Part shown: in pieces, positions 15,805 through 22,514 of the stretch | How positions within the stretch are numbered: position 1 is the first letter of the stretch | How the letters are laid out: every line of letters starts with the position of its first letter | Assembly (NCBI GenBank): GCA_003171335.1 | Contig: PMYD01000029.1 | Coordinates: forward strand, 1 to 63,026 | Length of the DNA: 63,026 bases | Source of the DNA: Phycisphaerales bacterium | Lineage (GTDB): Bacteria > Planctomycetota > Phycisphaerae > SM23-33 > FEN-1343 | Direction of reading: 5' to 3' | Notes under the pieces: model-generated | The model's input: the letters and a program-made list of their open reading frames with translations, nothing else | The model's database searches: none | What the model was told of the DNA's origin: nothing | Program-made: the position numbers and the translations under genes

Positions 15805-17030
15805 AGAAGCTGGAGGTTCGCTTCACCCGCCGCACGAGCGACTCACTGCACGTGGGCACGCTGGCGGAGGATCGCGGCCGGGTGTATTTCGAGTATGCCC
15901 AGGAGTTCTTGGCCACGGGGCTAAACCTCTCGCCGTTCCGCCTGCCGTTTGAGGCAGGCCTGTTCGAGCATACGGACCGCGACTTCGGGCCGCTGCCGGG
16001 GCTGTTCGACGACTCTCTGCCTGATGGCTGGGGCTTGCTCCTGATGGACCGGCACTTCCGCTCATTGAGACTGAATCTCGCCGAGGTCGGCGCGCTTGAC
16101 CGCCTCTCCTGGCTGGGCACACGGACCATGGGCGCCTTGACATACCACCCGTCGGCCCAGCGGGAGGATCTCGATGCCAGCGTGTTTGACCTGCACGACT
16201 TGGCCGGCCAGTCGCACGAGATCCTCACGGGGGCAGCGGTGGACGTGCTGCCGCAGCTCCTGCGGGCGGGCGGGTCGCCGGCGGGCGCCCGGCCCAAAGT
16301 GCTTGTCGGGTTGGACCCCGCTTCCGGCGACATCCGCTCGGGCGAAGATGATCTGCCCGACGGGCTGGAGCACTGGATTGTGAAGTTTCCCGCCCGCACC
16401 GACTCCCCCGACGCCGGGGCCACGGAATACGCCTATTCGCTCATGGCGGCTGGGGCGGGCATCGCGATGCCGACCACGCGCCTGTTCAGGACGTCCCAGG
16501 GGGAAGGGTTCTTCGGCGTCAAGCGGTTTGATCGGGACGGCAACCGGCGATTCCACGTCCACACGTTCGGCAATCTCATCCAGGCGAACTTTCGCATCCC
16601 CTCGGCGGACTATGCCGATCTGCTCAAGGCCGCATCGTTGTTGACGCGAAACCACCCCGATGTGCTGCGGGCCTTCCGTCTGATGGTCTTCAACGTGCTG
16701 GCCCACAACCGGGATGACCACGTCAAGAACTTCGCATTCATCCTGGACGACCTCACCGGCAACTGGGCGTTCGCCCCTGCCTACGACCTGCTGCACACGC
16801 CCGGCCCCGGCGGCGAACACACAATGACCGTGGCTGGCGAGGGCCGCCAGCCCGGGCGGCCGCATATGCTGCAACTCGCTGAACGGGCAGACATCTCCAG
16901 GCGAGAGGCATCCACCATCATCGACAATGTGCAGACCGCCGTGGCCCGCTGGACCGAATACGCCGCCCAGGCGGGCGTCTCGTCCGCCGGCATCCGACGG
17001 ATCGCGGATTCCTTGCCCCACCTGCCATGA
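15801..17030 (+). CDS. hipA: HipA-like serine/threonine kinase toxin
   Basis: A 409-residue kinase of the HipA family. In E. coli it phosphorylates glutamyl-tRNA synthetase and induces persistence; the target here is unknown. The N-terminal subdomain (RVYFEYAQEFLATG, SPFRLPFEAGLF, LFDDSLPDGWG) and catalytic motifs are present: GARPKVLVG (ATP-loop region), HWIVKFPAR (ATP-binding Lys), FFGVKRFDRDG, NVLAHNRDDHVKNFAFIL (catalytic Asp with downstream Asn) and FAPAYDLL (metal-binding Asp). It appears intact. It is coupled to hipB and placed downstream of tRNA-Lys. Confidence 0.92.
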   Translation: MKKLEVRFTRRTSDSLHVGTLAEDRGRVYFEYAQEFLATGLNLSPFRLPFEAGLFEHTDRDFGPLPGLFDDSLPDGWGLLLMDRHFRSLRLNLAEVGALDRLSWLGTRTMGALTYHPSAQREDLDASVFDLHDLAGQSHEILTGAAVDVLPQLLRAGGSPAGARPKVLVGLDPASGDIRSGEDDLPDGLEHWIVKFPARTDSPDAGATEYAYSLMAAGAGIAMPTTRLFRTSQGEGFFGVKRFDRDGNRRFHVHTFGNLIQANFRIPSADYADLLKAASLLTRNHPDVLRAFRLMVFNVLAHNRDDHVKNFAFILDDLTGNWAFAPAYDLLHTPGPGGEHTMTVAGEGRQPGRPHMLQLAERADISRREASTIIDNVQTAVARWTEYAAQAGVSSAGIRRIADSLPHLP

Positions 17031-17195
17031 CTGGCGAACTGATTTCCCGGGCGATGCGGCCGTATTCGGCTTTGTCATTTCGGCAAAGCGTGGTAAGCTA
17101 TTGGTGTTCCTCTGCAGTTGCCTTGGGAGTGGCGAGGATACGAGGCCGTGCTTCGCCGGGATGGTCATCCCGGATCCGCTAGAAGGAGGAGAGTC

Positions 17196-18980
17196 ATGTC
17201 CGGCCGCACATTCGGTACGCATGTGGTTTCCCCCGCTGTGGCATTCCTTCTCGCCGTTGGTTTCATGCTGCCGGCGCCGCAAGCGGCCTCGGCGGCGGTG
17301 GTCCTGAGCCAGAACTTCGACAGCGGCTGCCTGAATGTGGGCCGCACCACCGTCAACTCCTCCAACCCGGCGGACCCCAATATCACGCTGGTGTCGCGCT
17401 TCACGTATCCCGGCGACAGCACCTGGGGCTGGTTGTCTTTCCGCGCTGACGGCGTGGCCAACACCACCCCGCAGTTCCGCTTCATCGCCGCCAGCACCTA
17501 TGTCACCAGCGACCACCGCTACGTCTACAGCTACGATCAGCGGACATGGACCTACTTCGACAATGGCCTGGTCGATGCCCAGAACTACTACCATTTCAGC
17601 AACAACACGCCCTTCACGCAGAACACCGTGTACGTGGCCCAGGCCTTTCCCTACCCCACCTGGCAGACGGATGAATACGTGGCGGCGATAAAGACCAACC
17701 CGTTCATCTTCCGCACCGCCAGCGGCGATGCCAACCTGGTCGTCGGCCACACGCACGGCACCGCCGGCAAGGATGCCAGCGGCCACCTGTACTACGATGA
17801 CCTGGGCAGGACCATTCCCTCGCTGCCGCTGTACGGCTTCGGCATTACCGACGCCAACGCCACCGGCCACAAGGCGCACATTGTCATCCAGTGCGGCAAT
17901 CACTCCTGCGAAACTCAGGACCATTACACGATGGAAGGCATGGTGCTGACCGTGCTTTCCAACACGCCCGAGGGCGACTTCCTGCGCAAGCACGCCGTGT
18001 TCTTCATCTATCCGCAGATCGACCCGGAAGGCCGCTGGGCCGGTTTCTGGCGCTCCTCGCCCATCGCGCCGGCCAACGACCACAACCGCTACTGGGCCGA
18101 TTACAACGGCATGGCCAACGGCTACGCCACGCCCAGCAAGAACCCCGAGATCCACGACATCGAGCAGGCCGAGCGAATCGACACCGGCGGCTACGTGGAT
18201 TATTTCTTCGACCACCACGGCCAGGGCGTGATCCAGAACTACCCCGTCGTCACGCAGGAAACGCTGGACTCGCTGTACATCGTGAATTTCCGCCTGCGCG
18301 ATCCGGCCAACTCCTCCAACACCATCGTCTGGGGTCCCATCACCATGGCCGAGTACTGGGCCGCCGACCCGCTGGCCAACGGCGGCCTGGCCGCCACGTA
18401 CAGCCTGACGCCCGAGACCGGCATGATCCCCAACCTGAGCGTGGCCGGGTTCCAGCAGATGGGCGCCAATTACATGCTGGCGCTGTACGACACGCTGCTG
18501 GCCCAGATGCCCGCCAACACGGCCCCGACGGTGACCGCCGGTGACGATCAGGCAACCACGGTGCCGGCGGCAGCCAGCCTTTTGGGCACGGTCAGCGATG
18601 ATGGCCTGCCCATATCGCCGGGGAAGACCACGGCCGCCTGGAGCCAGGTTTCCGGCCCCGGCGTGGCCCGGTTCGCCGATGCCAACGCCCCCGCCACGAC
18701 GGTCTCCTTCTCCAGGATCGGCACGTATGTGCTGCGGCTGACGGCCAGCGATTCAGCGATGTCCAGTTCGTCGGATGTGACCATCACGCTGCGGCAGGAC
18801 CTGCGGGCCGACTTCAACGGCGATGGGCATGTCGATGGGGTCGACTTCCTGGCGTGGCAGAGTAACTACGCCTCCTTCGTCGGCGGAAAGACCAAGAGCC
18901 AGGGCGACGCCAATGGCGATGGCATCGTCGATGGGGTCGACTTCCTCATCTGGCAGAATGCCTACGGCTACGAGAATTGA
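17196..18980 (+). CDS. Secreted M14-like carboxypeptidase with PKD-like and dockerin-like domains
   Basis: 594 residues from the ATG at 17196, which has AAGGAGGAGAG upstream. Signal peptide AVAFLLAVGFMLPAPQAASA is followed by a beta-rich domain, then an M14-like region with CGNHSCETQDHY (HxxE zinc motif), FFIYPQIDPEGRWAGFWR and a later FFDHHGQG that may give the third ligand. An Ig/PKD-like domain follows (about 440-530; WSQVSGPGVARF, GTYVLRLTASD). At the C-terminus are two EF-hand-like repeats, DFNGDGHVDGVDFLAWQ and DANGDGIVDGVDFLIWQ, typical of type I dockerin-like planctomycete ends. It is probably exported and may be cell-attached. The peptide substrate is unknown. Confidence 0.8.
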   Translation: MSGRTFGTHVVSPAVAFLLAVGFMLPAPQAASAAVVLSQNFDSGCLNVGRTTVNSSNPADPNITLVSRFTYPGDSTWGWLSFRADGVANTTPQFRFIAASTYVTSDHRYVYSYDQRTWTYFDNGLVDAQNYYHFSNNTPFTQNTVYVAQAFPYPTWQTDEYVAAIKTNPFIFRTASGDANLVVGHTHGTAGKDASGHLYYDDLGRTIPSLPLYGFGITDANATGHKAHIVIQCGNHSCETQDHYTMEGMVLTVLSNTPEGDFLRKHAVFFIYPQIDPEGRWAGFWRSSPIAPANDHNRYWADYNGMANGYATPSKNPEIHDIEQAERIDTGGYVDYFFDHHGQGVIQNYPVVTQETLDSLYIVNFRLRDPANSSNTIVWGPITMAEYWAADPLANGGLAATYSLTPETGMIPNLSVAGFQQMGANYMLALYDTLLAQMPANTAPTVTAGDDQATTVPAAASLLGTVSDDGLPISPGKTTAAWSQVSGPGVARFADANAPATTVSFSRIGTYVLRLTASDSAMSSSSDVTITLRQDLRADFNGDGHVDGVDFLAWQSNYASFVGGKTKSQGDANGDGIVDGVDFLIWQNAYGYEN

Positions 18981-18989
18981 GGCCTCTGC

Positions 18990-19178
18990 GTACGTGGCAC
19001 GGGCGTCCCGCCCGTGAGTGGCACGGCCATCTTGGCCGAGATCCGGCCGTTTCTTGTACGTGGCACGGGCGTCCCGCCCGTGAGTAACACGGCCATCTTG
19101 GCCGTGATCCGGCCGTTTCTTCCTGCGCGCCACGGGCGAGACGCCCGTGGAACTCATGGGCGAGACGCCCATGCTACG
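18990..19178. repeat. HGRDARAT-type palindromic repeat, copy 2
   Basis: Two direct units (GTGGCACGGGCGTCCCGCCC then GTGAGT, each followed by a GGCCATCTTGGCCG...CCGGCCGTTTCTT segment) lead to an inverse CCACGGGCGAGACGCCCGTGG and GGGCGAGACGCCCATG. It shares AAACGGCCGGATC with copy 1 in inverse orientation. The hairpin loops differ between the copies (GTCCC against GTCTC/GAGAC) while the stems are kept. Confidence 0.85.
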
Positions 19179-19509
19179 TTCTCATACACGTTCTCACAAG
19201 CCAAGCGGGCCGAATCGCTTCTAGCACTCGGCGATGCCTTCGAACAAGACGGGCGAGCGCTTCGCGCGGGCGGCCGGCGGCCAAGACGGATACACTGTAC
19301 CGAAATACCCCGGCGACGCGGGCGTGAGCTGGTAAAAATACCCATAGAGGCCCGGCCACGGTTCGACTGGTCCGGGACGGCCAGCTCGACGGGGGCTGAC
19401 AACGTCGTGGCCGGCTGGAAAGATGCTGCCGGTGCTGCCGGCGGCGCGGGGAAAGGTTCCCCGCTCCAGGCTGGGCGAATTGTCGGGGCCAAAAGGACAG
19501 GAGCTACCT

Positions 19510-20076
19510 ATGATCCGCTCTCTTCGCTTGTTGATGTTGCTCGTGGCCGCGCTGACCCTGGCCGCATGCCAGACCAAGCCGGCCAGCACCGAGGCACGCT
19601 CGGACCTGCGTGTCAAGGCCGACCAGGCCATCGCCAATGCCCGCGCGAATGACCCGAGCCTGAACCGGTTCTTCAGCAACGCCAAGGGCTATGCCGTTTT
19701 CCCAGGTGTCGGCAAGGGCGGCCTGATTGTTGGCGGGGCCTATGGCCGCGGCATCCTGTATGAGAATGGCCGGCCGACCTCCTACTGCGACATCACCCAG
19801 GCCACCGTCGGCGGGCAGATCGGCGGCCAGTCGTACACCGAGATCATCTTCTTCGAGACCTACGACTCCCTGGACAAGTTCAAGACCGGCAACTTCGCCC
19901 TGGCCGCCCAGGCGACCGCCGTGGCCGTCAAATCCGGCGCCGGCGCCAACGCCGACTACCGGGACGGCGTGGCCGTCTTCACCATGGGCGAAAAAGGCCT
20001 GATGGCCGAGGCCGTGGTCGGCGGACAGAAGTTCAGCGTCACGCCGATCCATCAAGAGCGGGCCGCGCTCGACTGA
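19510..20076 (+). CDS. SYLF/YSC84-domain lipoprotein
   Basis: A 188-residue protein. Lipoprotein signal RLLMLLVAALTLAACQ places the lipidated Cys at about residue 20, so it is membrane-anchored outside the cytoplasm. The mature part is a lipid-binding SYLF domain: NAKGYAVFPGVGKGGLIVGG, then GVAVFTMGEKGLMAEAVVGGQKFS. Bacterial SYLF lipoproteins are common, with unclear roles in the envelope. AGGAG precedes the ATG at 19510; the longer frame from 19423 is rejected. It stands alone between two repeat regions. 19179-19509, upstream, holds no other gene that can be supported. Confidence 0.85.
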   Translation: MIRSLRLLMLLVAALTLAACQTKPASTEARSDLRVKADQAIANARANDPSLNRFFSNAKGYAVFPGVGKGGLIVGGAYGRGILYENGRPTSYCDITQATVGGQIGGQSYTEIIFFETYDSLDKFKTGNFALAAQATAVAVKSGAGANADYRDGVAVFTMGEKGLMAEAVVGGQKFSVTPIHQERAALD

Positions 20077-20133
20077 GTGGCATCGGGGCCGACCGAGCAC
20101 ATCGTGGCCGACCGAGCCGCATGGCGGCCGACC

Positions 20134-20530
20134 CTTAGAGCGCCGCGGCGCCCAACCAGGCGCCGCGGCGCTGTGCTTTGACGCCGGATCAGGAAGCCGG
20201 CGTTACATTTCCTTGCCTGCTTCAGCAATGCTCTTCCGCCAGCCTCGACAATGGTTTTCCGCGCCAACCAACATCGTTTGCTCCGCAGCCCGAAGGGCGT
20301 ATGACCATTAGCCACGGGCGCAAGCCCGTGGACAGAGGAGCCTACGCGCCGGAGCCCGAAGGGCGATTGAAAGCTTGGCGCTCCGCATTGATCGTTGCTG
20401 AATGCATAAAGGTGGCGTCATCGAGAATTCTGGCGTTCAATCGCCCTAAAGGGCTCCAGAGAAAATCGGGGCCTCGCTTCCACGGGCTCGCGCCCGTGGC
20501 TAATGGTCAATCGCCCTTGGGGCTCCCAAG
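20134..20530. repeat. Mixed palindromic repeats between SYLF and ParB-like genes
   Basis: The 488-base gap (20077-20564) has no gene. It holds a strong hairpin AGCGCCGCGGCGCC / GGCGCCGCGGCGCT (about 20139-20172), which probably ends transcription of the SYLF gene. It also holds a nested inverted repeat in which GGGCGTATGACCATTAGCC and CACGGGCGCAAGCCCGTGG (about 20295-20331) face CCACGGGCTCGCGCCCGTGG and CTAATGGTCAATCGCCC (about 20480-20516). GAAGGGCGATTGAA / TTCAATCGCCC is the inner pair. Confidence 0.75.
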
Positions 20531-20564
20531 AGAAGCAGCCACGGCACCCACCCGGGACCCTCTT

Positions 20565-21818
20565 TCACGAAATCGCCCCCGCCGAGGGCGATTGAGAGGC
20601 CCCCGCCGAAAGTTCCTGCCCCGGCGTTTCCGGTTCGCCAACCCCCGTGGCCTCTTTCGCCGCCGGGACTGTTTGGGCCGCCGCCGCGGCTGGCACCGGC
20701 TTGGATGGCGCCATCATCGCCGCCTCGGCCGGCGGCGACGCCTTTCCCTGTGCGGCCGCCCCGGCCACCGCCACGACTCGATCCGGCAGGGCGCCCACGG
20801 CGCTGCGGGGTCGATCCATCCGCCAGGTCCAGTCATCCACCCAGCCGCGGCGGCGGCAATAGTTGCAGCCGGCCCCCTGGCAGCGCACGCACATCGAGTG
20901 CGGGCAGATGTGCATCAGCAGCCCGATCAGCCGCCGCAACTGGCCGCGGAAATCCTCCAGGTTGAGCTGCCGGAACACCCCGTTGCGCTTGGCGGCCGCC
21001 TCGCCGACATACCGCCCCAGCTCCATCAGCCGGTTGATCTCCTCCACCAGCCGCGGCCGGAACGAAAACACCGTGTGCAGCCGCCCGCGATACGGCCCCG
21101 CCAGCTCCCGCCCCAGGGCATCGCGGTCCGGCCGGTCGGCGACCATCTTGCCATACAGCCGCTGCTCGCGCTGATCCTGCCGCCGGTCGGCGGCGACGAC
21201 GGGCTTTTGGCGCGGCGTGTACCATTTGCCATTCCGACCTAGCAACCGGCCGGGCTGGGAACCCAACTTTAAACCGTTTAAAGTACGATCGGGTCCTGTT
21301 AGGGATGCCTCATCCAACTTTAAACCGTTTAAAGTACGGTCGGTGCCTGTTAGGGATGTTCCGTCCAACTTTAAACCGTTTAATGTTGCCGGCCTCGCCG
21401 ATCGGTATTTCCTGACCATCATGTGACTGACGCCGACATGTTCCGCGATATTCGCGTCGGTAAGATTCCCCCGTATTTGCAAGGCTTTTAGGACAGCTTT
21501 AACCTTGTCCTTGTTCTGCCTTCGAAGCCCGTGGGCCTTATTCGCCCCCAGCGACTCCCACACCGCATCGCGGCGTTTTCCGCGCTTGACTTGGGCCGCA
21601 ATCCGCTCGCGGCCAAGCTCTTTGGCGGCGTGATAGCGGTGAAAACCATCATACAACCAGTAGTCGGTGCCGTTGAAAATGACCGCTACCGGCGGGAAAA
21701 TCGCCCCTTCGGCCATCTCCTGGGCATACTCCTCGACCAACGCCTTGGACATCTCCACCCGCGGCTGCGTGTCGCCGTCCAGCCGGATCTCCTTTAACAT
21801 CAGCGATTCCAATGACAT
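20565..21818 (-). CDS. ParB-like DNA-binding protein with in-frame palindromic repeats and a zinc finger
   Basis: 417 residues from the ATG at 21818, with GGAGG upstream. Residues ~1-90 are a ParB/Srx-like N-terminal domain (EIRLDGDTQPRVEMSKALVE, YWLYDGFHRYHAAKELG). Residues ~115-140 hold a helix-turn-helix (TDANIAEHVGVSHMMVRKY). Three 17-residue units follow (TLNGLKLDGTSLTGTDR, TLNGLKLDEASLTGPDR, a partial TLNGLKLG), encoded by a palindromic DNA repeat. Near residue 310 is a Cys-rich finger (CPHSMCVRC, GCNYCRRRGW), then a disordered Ala/Pro tail. There is no partner parA, so chromosome partitioning is unlikely. It resembles orphan ParB-like regulators of mobile-element origin. Function unknown. 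Confidence 0.7.
   Translation of the reverse strand: MSLESLMLKEIRLDGDTQPRVEMSKALVEEYAQEMAEGAIFPPVAVIFNGTDYWLYDGFHRYHAAKELGRERIAAQVKRGKRRDAVWESLGANKAHGLRRQNKDKVKAVLKALQIRGNLTDANIAEHVGVSHMMVRKYRSARPATLNGLKLDGTSLTGTDRTLNGLKLDEASLTGPDRTLNGLKLGSQPGRLLGRNGKWYTPRQKPVVAADRRQDQREQRLYGKMVADRPDRDALGRELAGPYRGRLHTVFSFRPRLVEEINRLMELGRYVGEAAAKRNGVFRQLNLEDFRGQLRRLIGLLMHICPHSMCVRCQGAGCNYCRRRGWVDDWTWRMDRPRSAVGALPDRVVAVAGAAAQGKASPPAEAAMMAPSKPVPAAAAAQTVPAAKEATGVGEPETPGQELSAGASQSPSAGAIS
21264..21386. repeat. Three tandem ACTTTAAACCGTTTAAAGT units inside a coding region
   Basis: The 19-base palindrome (9 bases, central C, 9 bases inverted) occurs at 21266-21284 and 21317-21335, and as a degenerate copy at 21368-21386. 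The copies are exactly 51 bases apart. Each palindrome is followed by ACGRTCGG and CCTGTTAGGGATG. Because 51 is a multiple of three, the copies stay in frame and add 17 residues each to the ParB-like protein. A fourth copy is intergenic at 33985-34003. Confidence 0.92.
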
Positions 21819-21866
21819 ACGATGCCTCCGTTTCCGTTCTCCAAGGTATACCGCCTCGTGCAGCAT

Positions 21867-22514
21867 CTGCGCGACATGGCGGTTTATCTATTGTGTATAG
21901 CGCATGTTCAGAACCTGTGATGCTTTGTGCTATTCATGGCTACTTTACCGTGGCTATATTACCACGCCATGGGAAACGTGTAAAGTGAATTTCTTCCGAA
22001 AAGAAGATTTTTTCTGGGCGGAATTTCGAACGATCCAGCTTCGCCAGCGGAGGAAGTCCCGTAGGGACGCACCGAAAGTAGCCCAGGACTTCAGGGGAAT
22101 ACCGTCCCCGTTTGTGCAAGTCCCGGAGGGACGGCAGAATTCTCCTGCCAGGCCGCGATTCTGCCGAGCGAGGCGAGGGTCTCACCGCCTTTCAAATCGC
22201 AATTTGCAATTTGCAATGGGCTTGGTGCCACGGCTGTCCGCAGCCGTGCGCCGGGCGCACGACGACAAACGAGGTCCGGCAGGATTCCGCTGAACCTTTC
22301 CCCGCCGCGATGGGCACAGCGCACGGCTGCGGACAGCCGTGGCACCGGAAAATGCTTCACCACCTCTTCAATTTGCAATTTGCCCTTCGACAGGCTCAGG
22401 GTGCTGAGCGAAGTCGAAAGCACAATTCGCAATTTGCAATCCTCCCCAGAAAACCGACTCGATTGTCCCGCCGCGGCGGGTCGGTATCATAGGCGTGTTC
22501 GTTTGCGAGTGGAC
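21867..22514. repeat. Nested repeats between ParB-like gene and mutS2
   Basis: A 648-base region without a supportable gene. It holds AGTCCCGTAGGGACG and GTCCCGGAGGGACGG (about 22055-22135), CAATTTGCAATTTGCAA blocks (22199-22216 and 22370-22382, again at 22425-22440), and a full CHGCPQPCAV-type element (22224-22346, arms GGTGCCACGGCTGTCCGCAG and the inverse). The widespread palindrome TTCGACAGGCTCAGG...CTGAGCGAAGTCGAA is at about 22385-22420. The elements are nested: the CAATTTGC blocks flank the CHGCPQPCAV element. Confidence 0.8.

Noticed and set aside
15098..17030. tRNA-Lys attachment site for a HipBA island
   Set aside because: No direct repeat of the tRNA 3' end and no integrase could be found.
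16062..18218. 718-codon minus-strand frame
   Set aside because: Antisense to hipA and the M14-like gene, low-complexity Val/Gly/Arg translation.
20565..21818. Chromosome-partitioning ParB
   Set aside because: There is no parA neighbour, and the zinc-finger tail and repeats differ from canonical ParB; it is treated as an orphan ParB-like protein.
22380..22514. N-terminal extension of MutS2
   Set aside because: It translates the TTCGACAGGCTCAGG and CAATTTGC repeats; family similarity starts at 22515.
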